Shown here: positions 8,562 to 15,585 of the stretch, piece after piece
Position numbering within the stretch: position 1 is the first letter of the stretch
How the letters are laid out: each line of letters begins with the position of its first letter
NCBI GenBank assembly: GCA_947626905.1
Contig: CANQUE010000023.1
Coordinates: forward strand, 1 to 32,807
DNA length: 32,807 bases
DNA from: an uncultured Oscillospiraceae bacterium
Lineage (GTDB): Bacteria; Bacillota; Clostridia; Oscillospirales; Oscillospiraceae
Direction of reading: 5' to 3'
Notes under the pieces: generated by a model
The model's input: only the letters and a program-made list of their open reading frames with translations
Told to the model about the DNA's origin: nothing
Databases searched by the model: none
Position numbers and translations under genes: made by a program

Positions 8562-9266
8562 TTATTTGAACAGTTGCTCCAAAGTCATTTCAAAGAAGTC
8601 TGGATTATCAGAATTAGTAGCAATATAGTATGCGTACCCATTGTGAGTGAATTTTGCCCAGCCGTGGTAATCAAGCTTGCTGCCCAAAGTTAATCCATCT
8701 GCTGCGGCTTCGTCCGAACTCATTTCGTTGTATTTGACAGTATATCCGTTCACTTCTATGGTGGCAGCATCATTGAGAAAATCCGGAATATAGATACCAT
8801 CCGTAGAGCCGTCAAAGGAAATGAAGCAGAAAAGATTGTCACTATCTGGGTCGATAATTGCATTGCCATAGTTCAAATCAACAGACAAAGATTTCCAATC
8901 CGCTGTATTTTCAAAAGAGCCGTTCTCAATGATTTCAAGGTTGTAATGGCTGAAATAGCTATCAGTCAGAGCCATCCTGTCTAAAAGCAGATCAGTACCA
9001 CAAACAGCTTCAATATCAGCAAGGGCAATCGTTTCATAGTGTGTCTTTTCCCAATTCGGATCTTCTGCATGGTGTTCAAACCAGTTTTCGTAAGGCAAAA
9101 CACGGAATACACCAACAACAGCAAGACACAGACAAGCCGCTACGATTGCATGGCGAAACCATGCGATTTTTGTTTTACTTTGGGCAGGCATATACGCAAC
9201 CGCTCCGGTTACAAGGTCATCGTCAATATATCCGATGGCAATAGCCAATTTGGGTGTGTTCGTCAT
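8562..9266 (-). CDS. Membrane protein with extracytoplasmic domain, probable anti-sigma factor
   Basis: I do not recognise a named family. The protein has 234 residues: a short cytoplasmic N-terminus (about 1-35), one membrane segment (about 37-57) and an extracytoplasmic domain rich in acidic and aromatic residues. Its ATG overlaps the sigma-factor stop in an ATGA junction (9263-9266), so the two are translationally coupled. That arrangement, with one membrane segment, is the standard layout of ECF sigma/anti-sigma pairs. The N-terminus is short for a zinc-type anti-sigma domain and no HxxxCxxC motif is visible. The DNA is clearly more AT-rich than its neighbours and codon use differs, suggesting transfer. 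Confidence 0.7.
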   Translation of the reverse strand: MTNTPKLAIAIGYIDDDLVTGAVAYMPAQSKTKIAWFRHAIVAACLCLAVVGVFRVLPYENWFEHHAEDPNWEKTHYETIALADIEAVCGTDLLLDRMALTDSYFSHYNLEIIENGSFENTADWKSLSVDLNYGNAIIDPDSDNLFCFISFDGSTDGIYIPDFLNDAATIEVNGYTVKYNEMSSDEAAADGLTLGSKLDYHGWAKFTHNGYAYYIATNSDNPDFFEMTLEQLFK

Positions 9267-9817
9267 ACCTCAACACCTTCTTTCCTCAAAAACGCTCTCA
9301 ACTTAATACGGGAATGATACAGCATGTTTTTGACTTTACTTTCAGTAAAAGAGTATCGTTGTGCAATGTCGCTGATCGAATCAAAGAAATAATATTTACG
9401 GATAAATACATTGCGTGAAACTTCTTTTTCTTCCCGAAGGAACTCGCTAATTGCCTTGCCGACATCTGCGTATTCCCAATCCGTGGAAAAATGATTGCTC
9501 GGCAGCACATCCTCCAGATCAGAGTATGATACCGTTATGTTTTGAGATCGCTTCAACGCGCGGTTAAAATCCAGCTTCTTCATAGACACAAAACGGGCGA
9601 TCTGACAAATAAAAGCCATAAAACTATTTGGGCGTGTGGGTGAGATTTTGTTCCAAACACTCAGATATGTATCGTTTACACATTCCTCGGAATCTTCATC
9701 ATTGAACAGAATATTATTCGCCACACTAAAACACAGCTTTCCATATTTTTTGTCGGTCTCTTCGATTGCCTTTTCGTTGCGCGCAAAGTACAACTCAATT
9801 ATTGCCAAGTCATCCAT
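9263..9817 (-). CDS. RNA polymerase sigma factor, ECF/sigma-70 family
   Basis: This is a 184-residue two-domain sigma factor. Region 2 is visible around residues 20-80 (ANNILFNDEDSEECVNDTYL, then VWNKI and FICQIARF), and region 4 lies near the end with a helix-turn-helix at about 145-178 (SISDIAQRYSFTESKVKNML). It would redirect RNA polymerase to its own regulon, probably held by the co-encoded membrane protein. GGGAGGTGAAC stands before ATG. The upstream 130 bases hold no vegetative promoter that I can recognise, so it may transcribe itself. The gene is AT-rich relative to the window and lies just beyond the tmRNA terminator. Confidence 0.9.
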   Translation of the reverse strand: MDDLAIIELYFARNEKAIEETDKKYGKLCFSVANNILFNDEDSEECVNDTYLSVWNKISPTRPNSFMAFICQIARFVSMKKLDFNRALKRSQNITVSYSDLEDVLPSNHFSTDWEYADVGKAISEFLREEKEVSRNVFIRKYYFFDSISDIAQRYSFTESKVKNMLYHSRIKLRAFLRKEGVEV

Positions 9818-9908
9818 GCGTTCACCTCCCTCATTTGAATCTTAAAGGCTTTCACCCCATAAGTACGATTTTATCGGCGTTGGTCGCAGAGTTTTTGAAA
9901 AAAGCAAG

Positions 9909-9947
9909 AAAAAGTCCCGGAAGCCTTGAAAATCAAGGCCTCCGGGA
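9909..9947 (-). terminator. Intrinsic terminator of ssrA
   Basis: On the minus strand an arm of 15 bases (9947-9933) pairs with 9929-9915, with one mismatch and loop TTT, followed after one C by five T residues (9913-9909) and more T-rich sequence. It begins two bases after the mature tmRNA 3' end. Confidence 0.9.
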
Positions 9948-9948
9948 T

Positions 9949-10310
9949 TGGTGGAGCTGAGGGGAATCGAACCCCTGTCCGAAAGCACTTCAGCGGAACT
10001 TTCTCCGGGCGCAGGCGGTTATTTTACGCTTTCGCGCTCTTCCCCTTCCCGGCGCAAGCCGTCACGCGATACGGGTCAGGTAGCTTCATTATGCATGGTG
10101 CGCTCAAAGCTTTGCGCACGCACGGACGCTGCTAGTCGACGCCCAGGCCCCGGGCCGCAGCGCTCCCGGGCTGGACGGGCCTGCCTTAAGCGGCGGCCAG
10201 AACGGTGTTGTCGTTCTCAGTTACTTTGAAAGGTTCCCAGTTTTAAGGATGTCCGGGTCATCCGCCCGCTTATTCCGCCCCCACGCCCCCGTCGAAACCA
10301 TTGCAGCCCC
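9949..10310 (-). ncRNA. ssrA: Transfer-messenger RNA (tmRNA)
   Basis: This RNA of about 362 nt rescues stalled ribosomes by acting as alanyl-tRNA and then as a short message. The 5' end GGGGCTGCAATGGTTTCGACGG (10310 downward) is the family hallmark. The 3' end reads GGGGTTCGATTCCCCTCAGCTCCACCA with an encoded CCA at 9951-9949. The first seven and last acceptor bases pair, and the third pair is G-U, the alanine identity signal. Between them lies a tag reading frame and GC-rich pseudoknot-like sequence. smpB, whose product binds tmRNA, lies two genes upstream. It is a one-piece, unpermuted form. Confidence 0.97.
10186..10218 (-). other. tmRNA tag-peptide reading frame
   Basis: After AAAGTAACT the frame reads GAG AAC GAC AAC ACC GTT CTG GCC GCC GCT TAA, giving ENDNTVLAAA. 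With the tRNA-borne alanine the tag is A-ENDNTVLAAA. The hydrophobic end in Leu-Ala-Ala-Ala fits recognition by ClpX-type proteases. The GAG resume codon is inferred from its distance to the conserved upstream sequence. Confidence 0.8.
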
Positions 10311-10315
10311 TCGGA

Positions 10316-10337
10316 GCGCGCCCGCCTGCGGGCGCGC
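10316..10337 (-). other. GC-only hairpin in the tmRNA 5' leader
   Basis: A perfect inverted repeat (10316-10325 with 10328-10337) lies between the -10 box and the mature 5' end. It would be part of the leader removed by RNase P. No T-run follows, so it is not an obvious terminator for the genes upstream. Confidence 0.55.
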
Positions 10338-10361
10338 GACATGAGAACGAACGATACTGAA

Positions 10362-10367
10362 ATTATA
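10362..10367 (-). promoter_or_regulatory. -10 box of the tmRNA promoter
   Basis: TATAAT on the minus strand overlaps the stop codon (10363-10365) of the cyclophilin gene; the -35 region lies inside that gene and is a poor match. Transcription would start near 10355, giving a leader of about 45 nt. Confidence 0.6.
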
Positions 10368-10881
10368 CCTTCTTCGGCGCGGGATACTCCTGGCCGAAGG
10401 TGTCCACCGTGACTTTGTGCATGACCTGGGGCGTCAGGGGCTTGTCGCCCCAGCCGGTCTTTGTGGCGGCGATCTTATCCACCACGTCCATGCCCTCCAG
10501 CACCTGTCCGAACGCGGCATACTGTCCGTCCAGATGAGGCGCGTCCTCATGCATGATGAAAAACTGGCTCCCGGCGGAATCCGGGTCCATGGCCCGGGCC
10601 ATGGAGAGCACGCCCCGGGTATGGCGCAGATCGTTGGGGTAGCCGTTGGCCGCGAACTCCCCGGGGATGGAATAGCCGGGGCCGCCGGTGCCGTTGCCCT
10701 GAGGGCAGCCGCCCTGGATCATAAAGCCGGGGATGACCCGATGGAAGATCAGGTCGTTGTAAAAGCCCTGTTGCACCAGGGAGATAAAGTTGTTCACCGT
10801 ATTGGGCGCGATATCCGGATACAACTCCGCCTTGATGACGCCGCCGTCCTGCATCCGGATGGTCACAATGGGATTTTTCAT
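10363..10881 (-). CDS. Peptidyl-prolyl cis-trans isomerase, cyclophilin type
   Basis: This 172-residue cytoplasmic cyclophilin speeds proline isomerisation during folding. The core motifs are present: [13 protein letters not shown] (catalytic Arg48, with Phe53, Met54 and Gln56), then SQFFIM (105-110) and FG (124-125). The position equal to Trp121 of human cyclophilin A is a histidine (116), as in many cyclosporin-insensitive bacterial forms. There is no signal peptide. Its ATG overlaps the smpB stop as ATGA (10878-10881), so it is translated with smpB, and its stop codon carries the ssrA -10 box. The coupling suggests a link to translation quality control, but that role is inference. Confidence 0.95.
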   Translation of the reverse strand: MKNPIVTIRMQDGGVIKAELYPDIAPNTVNNFISLVQQGFYNDLIFHRVIPGFMIQGGCPQGNGTGGPGYSIPGEFAANGYPNDLRHTRGVLSMARAMDPDSAGSQFFIMHEDAPHLDGQYAAFGQVLEGMDVVDKIAATKTGWGDKPLTPQVMHKVTVDTFGQEYPAPKKV

Positions 10882-11348
10882 GCGTTAGCCTCCTTGAATT
10901 TCCGATCCATTTCGCGGCGGGCGCTCTTTTCCGCCGCATCGCTGCGCTTGTCGTAGAGCTTTTTGCCCTTGCACAGCCCCAGCTCCACTTTCACCAGACT
11001 GTCTTTGAAATACAGACTCAGCGGCACCAGAGCCAGCCCCTCCTGCTGCACCTTCGCTCCCAGGCGGAGGATCTCCCTGCGGTGCATCAAAAGCCGCCTG
11101 TCCCGGTCCGGGTCGACGTTGAACCAGCTGCCCTGCTTATAGGGGCTGATGTGCATCCCCTTTACCCAGAGCTCCCCGTTTTTCACTCTGGCGTAGCAGT
11201 CCTTCAGGTTCAGCGTCCCCGCGCGGATGGACTTCACCTCCGTGCCGGTCAGCTCGATGCCCGCCTCAAAACGGTCCAGGATGAAGTAGTCGTGCCGGGC
11301 CTTCCGGTTATCCGCGATGGTCTTTGTGCCCTTTCCCTTCACCGGCAT
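10878..11348 (-). CDS. smpB: SsrA-binding protein SmpB
   Basis: SmpB binds the tRNA-like part of tmRNA and places it in the empty ribosomal A site. The protein has 156 residues, normal for the family. It shows [10 protein letters not shown], the GTEVKSIR motif, [20 protein letters not shown], the [24 protein letters not shown] segment and the basic tail [15 protein letters not shown] near the end, which inserts in the mRNA channel. I start it at ATG 11348, with GGAGG at proper distance; the in-frame GTG at 11357 would leave the ribosome site touching the start codon. It is the first gene of a smpB-cyclophilin pair and is followed by ssrA. Confidence 0.97.
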   Translation of the reverse strand: MPVKGKGTKTIADNRKARHDYFILDRFEAGIELTGTEVKSIRAGTLNLKDCYARVKNGELWVKGMHISPYKQGSWFNVDPDRDRRLLMHRREILRLGAKVQQEGLALVPLSLYFKDSLVKVELGLCKGKKLYDKRSDAAEKSARREMDRKFKEANA

Positions 11349-11380
11349 GGCCGTCACCTCCCCCGGGCTGTGTCAGATAG

Positions 11381-11409
11381 ATTATACAGTATCTTTCCCT
11401 TTTTGGCAA
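11381..11409 (-). promoter_or_regulatory. Promoter of smpB
   Basis: On the minus strand TTGCCA (11409-11404), 17 bases and TATAAT (11386-11381) form a good vegetative promoter just before smpB. Confidence 0.75.
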
Positions 11410-11463
11410 ACGGTTCGGACCAGTGTTTGAAAAAAGTTTACAGTCCGTAAGTTTATCACGCCC

Positions 11464-11919
11464 TCACCGCGAAAAAAAGCGCCGCAGGGTACCCAGCGCG
11501 CCGTTTCGGATCAGACACATCCCCTGTTCCCGGGCGTGTTCCTCCCAATCCGCCCCCACGCTCCGCCGCTGGCCGTATTCATACAGCGCCGGAGCGGCGT
11601 GCTCCGGCGCCAGGACGAGCATGTATCCGTCTTCCAGGGCATACAGACAGCTCTCCTCCTCCGGACAGGCCAGCGCCCCGCCCAAAAGCTCCTCCAGGCC
11701 GCAAAAATAGAACCCCACCCGTCTGGCGCGGCCGGGACGGGCGATCACCAGGGTATCCTCTCCCGCGGCAAAGCACTCCGCCTCCGTTTCCCGCCAGGGG
11801 GCCAGTCCCTGGTCCTCCAGCGCCTGGCGCACCAGCCGGAGCATCTGCTCCCCGGTGGGCGCCGCCTCCCGGGTGATCCATATGGACACCGCCGTGTCCG
11901 TGGCCTGAACCGTTCTCAT
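11464..11919 (-). CDS. Compact MecA-like adaptor protein
   Basis: I read this 151-residue protein as a shortened MecA, the adaptor that hands substrates to ClpC/ClpP. The C-terminal half follows the Bacillus subtilis MecA C-terminal domain (recalled, not computed): LYALEDGYMLVL matches its LYSFENRYYLYV, LYEYG matches LLEYA, and EEHAREQGMCLIRNGALGTLRRFF follows HRLEEYGKLIISEHALETIKKHF. The N-terminal half also ends in a strand (GEDTLVIARP) like the MecA N-domain. The long linker of true MecA (about 218 aa) is missing. Start ATG 11919 has GGGAGG upstream; the GTG at 11940 is less likely. It lies next to smpB and ssrA on the same strand. An adaptor role is inference. Confidence 0.7.
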   Translation of the reverse strand: MRTVQATDTAVSIWITREAAPTGEQMLRLVRQALEDQGLAPWRETEAECFAAGEDTLVIARPGRARRVGFYFCGLEELLGGALACPEEESCLYALEDGYMLVLAPEHAAPALYEYGQRRSVGADWEEHAREQGMCLIRNGALGTLRRFFSR

Positions 11920-11957
11920 TATGTATGTCCTCCCGCGCACAAAAGATCCGCATGATG

Positions 11958-11963
11958 ATTATA
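11958..11963 (-). promoter_or_regulatory. -10 box for the MecA-like gene
   Basis: TATAAT on the minus strand lies 39 bases before the ATG. A convincing -35 at 17 bases is not seen. It faces the divergent Nudix gene. Confidence 0.45.
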
Positions 11964-12018
11964 ATGCAAAGAAAGTGCAAACGCATAGAATAAAAATGTG
12001 GTAATTTGTCACAAGACG

Positions 12019-12027
12019 TGTTATACT
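12019..12027 (+). promoter_or_regulatory. Extended -10 promoter for the Nudix gene
   Basis: TGTTATACT is an extended -10 element (TGnTATACT) 67 bases before the start codon; no matching -35 at normal spacing, as is usual for this class. Confidence 0.5.
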
Positions 12028-12094
12028 GGGTGAAACACGGTATTATGTAACCTGTTCCCGGCTCCGGCCGGCATTTGCAAAGGGGGCATGCATC

Positions 12095-12634
12095 TTGCGA
12101 TCGGAAGAACGGCCCATACGCCGGATAAGCACCTACCAGGGGGTAGTCGTGGATCTGACAGAGGACATGGTGGAGCTGGACAACGGCGTGCGCACCATCC
12201 GGGAAGTGGTCCACCACCCCGGCGGGGTCTGCGTGGCGGCGGTGGACAGCGGCGGACAGGTGGCCGTGGTGCGCCAGTACCGCTATCCTTTCAGCCGGAC
12301 CTTGCTGGAGCTGCCGGCGGGAAAGCTGGAAAAGGGCGAAGATCCCCTTCCGGCGGCCATGCGGGAGCTGAGCGAAGAGACCGGTCTGGAGGCCGCGGCG
12401 TGGCGGGAGATGGGATACATCTATGTATCGCCCGGCATCTCCACGGAAAAGCTATACCTGTTCCTGGCCACAGACCTTCGCCAGGGCCAGGCCCACCCCG
12501 ATCCCAACGAGTTTCTGGACGTGGAAAAGATCCCCCTGTCCCAGCTGGTGGAGATGGCGGAAAACGACCAGGTCCACGACGCCAAGACGGTGGTAGGCGC
12601 TCTGCGGGCGGCAAAGATCCTATCCGGGAATTGA
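12095..12634 (+). CDS. Nudix hydrolase, ADP-ribose pyrophosphatase type
   Basis: The 179-residue protein carries a complete Nudix box: Gly76, Glu82, then REL-S-EETGL at 90-98, matching GX5EX7REUXEEXGU. The layout (N-terminal strand domain, VAVVRQYRYPFSRTLLELPAGK before the box, ATDLRQGQAHPDPNEFLDVEKIPL after it) fits ADP-ribose pyrophosphatases, which split ADP-ribose into AMP and ribose 5-phosphate. The start is TTG at 12095, with AGGGGGC at 12081-12087; no in-frame ATG is nearby. It has its own upstream signal, and the murA promoter begins at its stop codon. Confidence 0.92.
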   Translation: MRSEERPIRRISTYQGVVVDLTEDMVELDNGVRTIREVVHHPGGVCVAAVDSGGQVAVVRQYRYPFSRTLLELPAGKLEKGEDPLPAAMRELSEETGLEAAAWREMGYIYVSPGISTEKLYLFLATDLRQGQAHPDPNEFLDVEKIPLSQLVEMAENDQVHDAKTVVGALRAAKILSGN

Positions 12635-12659
12635 TTTTCCCCCGCAGATATGGTATAGT
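12631..12659 (+). promoter_or_regulatory. Promoter of murA
   Basis: TTGATT (12631-12636) overlapping the Nudix stop, a 17-base spacer and TATAGT (12654-12659) form a good promoter, with the start expected near 12666. Confidence 0.75.
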
Positions 12660-12689
12660 ATCAGTAACTTTACCATTCATCCCCATCGG

Positions 12690-12709
12690 GCCGGGCCTCC
12701 GGACCCGGC
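12690..12709 (+). other. Hairpin in the murA 5' leader
   Basis: GCCGGG (12690-12695) pairs with CCCGGC (12704-12709) around an 8-base loop, between the promoter and the ribosome site. No T-run follows. It may stabilise the mRNA or affect translation. Confidence 0.4.
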
Positions 12710-12736
12710 GGTCAATACATATCATTGGGAGTTTCT

Positions 12737-14056
12737 ATGGAAAAGTATGTGATTCAAGGCGGCAACCCCCTCCGGGGTGAAGTGGAGATATCCGGCGCGA
12801 AAAACGCGGCCGTGGCCATCATTCCGGCGGCTCTTATGGTCCGGGGCGTGTGCCGTCTGGAAAACCTTCCTGAGATCAGCGACACCGACACGCTTTTGCA
12901 TATCCTCACCTATCTGGGCGCAAAAGTAAATATGATCAACCGCACCACCGTGGAACTGGACTGCACCCATGTGCAGATGGATATACTGCCGGAAAAGATG
13001 TGGGAACTGACCCGGAAGATCCGGGCCAGCTATTACCTGATCGGCGCCATGCTGGGCCGGTTCGGCCGTGCCCGGAGCACCATGCCGGGAGGCTGCAACT
13101 TCGGCGAGCGGCCCATCGACCAGCACATCAAGGGCCTGACGGCCCTGGGGGCGGACATGGACGTGAACGGCGGGTTCATCCGCGCCGCCGCCAAGGGCGG
13201 CCGGCTGAAGGGCACCACCGTCTATCTGGACAAAGTTTCCGTGGGCGCCACCATCAACATCATGATCGCCGCCGCCACGGCGGACGGCCGCACGGTCATC
13301 GAAAACGTGGCCCGCGAGCCCCACATCGTGGATCTGGCCAACTTCCTCAACTCCATGGGCGCGGACGTGCGGGGCGCGGGCACCGATGTGATCAAGATCC
13401 GGGGCGTGAAACAACTCCACGGCGGCTCCTATACCCTCATCCCCGACCAGATCGAGGCGGGCACCTATATGGCCGCGGTGGCCGCCGCCGGCGGGACCAT
13501 CCGCGTTTCCAACGTGATCCCCAAGCACCTGGAATGCATCTCCTCCAAACTGCGGGAGATGGGCGTTCAAGTCGAGGAAGGCGACGACTATGTCCTTGTC
13601 CGCCGGGAGGGTCCCCTCCACCGGGCGAACCTGAAGACCATGCCCTATCCCGGCTTCCCCACCGACATGCACCCGCAGATGACGGCGGTGCTCTGCTGCG
13701 CCCCCGGCGTGAGCGTGGTGACGGAGGGCGTGTGGAGCAACGGCCGGTTCAAATACGTAGGCGAGCTGAAGAAGATGGGCGCCAACATCCAGGTGGAGGA
13801 CCAATCCGCCTTTGTCCAGGGCGTGGACCATCTCACCGGCGCCACCGTAAAAGCCTGTGACCTGCGGGCCGGCGCCGCCGTGGTCATCGCCGGGCTGGCC
13901 GCCAGCGGCGTCACCAAGGTGGAGGACATCAGCTATATCGAGCGGGGCTACCAGAATCTGGTAGGCAAGTTCCGGGCCCTGGGCGCAGACATCTGCTGCG
14001 TGGACGAACCGGATCTCCCCGACGGGCAGCACAGCGCCGGCTGGATCGCCGGATGA
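12737..14056 (+). CDS. murA: UDP-N-acetylglucosamine 1-carboxyvinyltransferase MurA
   Basis: MurA transfers enolpyruvate from PEP to UDP-GlcNAc, the first committed step of peptidoglycan synthesis. From ATG 12737 it is 439 residues. Lys22-Asn23 in SGAKNAA bind substrate, and the catalytic cysteine Cys120 is in MPGGCNFGERPIDQHIKGL, so fosfomycin sensitivity is expected at this site. The family end motif with YIERGYQNLVGKFRALGA is present. GGGAG lies before ATG; an in-frame TTG at 12725 is less likely. Firmicutes often have two paralogues (MurA/MurZ); which one this is cannot be told. It is separated from the walJ-like gene by one base. Confidence 0.96.
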   Translation: MEKYVIQGGNPLRGEVEISGAKNAAVAIIPAALMVRGVCRLENLPEISDTDTLLHILTYLGAKVNMINRTTVELDCTHVQMDILPEKMWELTRKIRASYYLIGAMLGRFGRARSTMPGGCNFGERPIDQHIKGLTALGADMDVNGGFIRAAAKGGRLKGTTVYLDKVSVGATINIMIAAATADGRTVIENVAREPHIVDLANFLNSMGADVRGAGTDVIKIRGVKQLHGGSYTLIPDQIEAGTYMAAVAAAGGTIRVSNVIPKHLECISSKLREMGVQVEEGDDYVLVRREGPLHRANLKTMPYPGFPTDMHPQMTAVLCCAPGVSVVTEGVWSNGRFKYVGELKKMGANIQVEDQSAFVQGVDHLTGATVKACDLRAGAAVVIAGLAASGVTKVEDISYIERGYQNLVGKFRALGADICCVDEPDLPDGQHSAGWIAG

Positions 14057-14057
14057 C

Positions 14058-14837
14058 ATGCGTCTGACCGTATTCGCCAGCGGTTCCACGGGCAACTGCG
14101 CCCTGGTCCGGGGCGGCGGACGGGCCGTGCTGCTGGACGCGGGGCTCTCCGCGCGGCGCATCGGCGCCGCCGTGACCGCGGCGGGGGCAGACCCCGCCGG
14201 CCTGGACGGCATCTTTATCACCCACGAACATTCAGACCACATCTCAGGGCTTCCCGTTTTTCTCAAGCGGTTTCCCGTGCCGGTCTATGCCCCTGGGACT
14301 GTGGCGGACGCGCTGCGCCGGTCGTTCCCGGGGGTATGTCCGTATATACGCGCCATCGAGCCGGAGCGGCCCCTCTCTCTGGGATGCATGACCGTGACGG
14401 CCTTTCCCACCTGCCACGACGCCGCCGGGAGCGTGGGCTACCGGCTGGAGGCGGACGGAGCCGTGCTGGTGACCGCCACCGACACCGGCTGTGTCACGCC
14501 GGATATGCTCCGGTACTTCGCCGGGGCGGACACGGCGCTTATCGAGGCCAACCACGACGAGGCCATGCTCCGGGCGGGCCCTTACCCCGCTTATCTGAAA
14601 CGGCGCATCCTCTCCGACCGGGGCCACCTCTCCAACGCGGAGTGCACCTGGCTGGCGGCCGTGCTGGCCCGGCAGGGCACGGGCCGGATCGTACTGGGCC
14701 ATCTTTCCAAAAATAACAACCTCCCCTCTCTGGCCCGGCGCACCGTCTGCCGCGGCCTGGAGGGCACCGGCGCGGAGCTGTTCCTGGCCCCGGAGCTGGG
14801 CTGTCTGGAGGTGGAGGTGTCGCCGTGCTGCGTGTGA
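14058..14837 (+). CDS. walJ: MBL-fold metallo-hydrolase, WalJ/YycJ family
   Basis: This 259-residue metallo-beta-lactamase-fold protein has the THEHSDHISG motif with His56, His58, Asp60 and His61, a further metal ligand in FPTCHDA, an Asp in ATDTG and His in VLGHLSKNNN. The start FASGSTGNCALV is typical of YycJ/WalJ, linked in Firmicutes to cell-wall and division control and suggested to act as a 5'-3' nuclease. The gene next to it is rlmH, as in many Firmicutes, although walRK and htrA are absent here. It follows murA after one base and overlaps rlmH by 13 bases. Confidence 0.9.
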   Translation: MRLTVFASGSTGNCALVRGGGRAVLLDAGLSARRIGAAVTAAGADPAGLDGIFITHEHSDHISGLPVFLKRFPVPVYAPGTVADALRRSFPGVCPYIRAIEPERPLSLGCMTVTAFPTCHDAAGSVGYRLEADGAVLVTATDTGCVTPDMLRYFAGADTALIEANHDEAMLRAGPYPAYLKRRILSDRGHLSNAECTWLAAVLARQGTGRIVLGHLSKNNNLPSLARRTVCRGLEGTGAELFLAPELGCLEVEVSPCCV

Positions 14838-15250
14838 GCGTGCTGTGCCAGGGGCGGTTGAAGGAGCCCTATTATGCCGACGCCTGCCGAGAATATCTGA
14901 AACGGCTGACCGCTTTTTGCCGGCCGGAGGTCATCGAGCTGGCCGAGGACGGCGACATCGCCGCCCGCATCCCCAAGGGCGCCTACGTGATCGCCCTGTG
15001 CATCGAGGGGAAAAAGCTCTCCAGTCCCGCTCTGGCCGCGCTGTTGGAAAAACTGGCCAATCAGGGCAAAAGCCAGATCTGCTTTCTCATCGGCGGGTCC
15101 GAGGGCCTGCCGGAGCGGGCCAAGGCCCTGGCGGATCTTTCCTTGTCCATGTCGGATATGACCTTTCCCCACCATCTGGCCCGGGTGATGGTCCTGGAAC
15201 AGATCTATCGGGCCTTTTCCATCACAGCGGGGACAAAATACCACAAATGA
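14825..15250 (+). CDS. rlmH: 23S rRNA (pseudouridine1915-N3)-methyltransferase RlmH
   Basis: RlmH is a SPOUT methyltransferase that methylates pseudouridine 1915 in helix 69 of 23S rRNA. The protein is 141 residues, shorter than the usual 155 to 160. The difference falls between VIELAED and the YVIALCIEG strand, where the acidic helical insert is missing. The SAM-binding FLIGGSEGL, the MTFPHHLARVMVLEQIYRAF helix and the conserved TKYHK C-terminus are intact, so it should still be active. GTG start at 14825 is preceded by GGAGGTGGAGG inside walJ. The overlap indicates translational coupling. Confidence 0.95.
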   Translation: MLRVSVLCQGRLKEPYYADACREYLKRLTAFCRPEVIELAEDGDIAARIPKGAYVIALCIEGKKLSSPALAALLEKLANQGKSQICFLIGGSEGLPERAKALADLSLSMSDMTFPHHLARVMVLEQIYRAFSITAGTKYHK

Positions 15251-15276
15251 CCGGCCGGTCGCAACGAGGTGATCTC

Positions 15277-15585
15277 ATGTCCTGGGGACTGCACAAATAC
15301 GGAAAAGACTATGACGCCTGGCCCAAGGGGCCGGACGGTGAGCCGGAGGAACCGGCTTTTCTCGCCAACCGCTCCCAGATCGATATGGCGGCGGATATGC
15401 TGCGGAACATGCTGTCCGCTTACGGCATCCCCAGCGCCATCCGCTATCCCGGTGACGGCGCCTTCGGCAAGGTCATGATCGGCATGAGCGGCAACGGGGT
15501 GGATATTTTCGTGCCAAAAAGCCTCCTGGCAGACGCCCAGGAACTTTTGAAAGGAGAGTCCGACAATGACGAACTACCGGAATGA
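15277..15585 (+). CDS. Small DUF2007-like protein
   Basis: This is a 102-residue protein with ATG 15277 behind ACGAGGTGATCTC. The middle (about 33-92) reads DMAADMLRNMLSAYGIPSAIRYPG, then a strand and VDIFVPKSLLADAQELL, the layout of DUF2007-type small alpha/beta domains (GlnB-like fold) that often occur as solitary proteins. The function is unknown. It lacks a signal peptide. Its 3' end overlaps the mutase start by 20 bases and contains that gene's ribosome site, so the two are likely coupled. A longer frame reading from 14845 also ends here but runs over rlmH and is not the gene. Confidence 0.75.
   Translation: MSWGLHKYGKDYDAWPKGPDGEPEEPAFLANRSQIDMAADMLRNMLSAYGIPSAIRYPGDGAFGKVMIGMSGNGVDIFVPKSLLADAQELLKGESDNDELPE

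Noticed and set aside
9949-9985. tRNA-like 3' end (CCA and T-arm) suggesting a tRNA gene
   Set aside because: The matching 5' part is 300 bases away with the tmRNA signature; it is the tRNA-like end of ssrA.
12088-12780. ATG-started frame at the Nudix locus
   Set aside because: It lies in another frame of the Nudix gene; the TTG-started frame at 12095 carries the complete Nudix box and proper spacing.
14845-15276. N-terminal extension of the DUF2007-like gene
   Set aside because: The extension runs out of frame through rlmH; a good ribosome site and ATG at 15277 define the gene.
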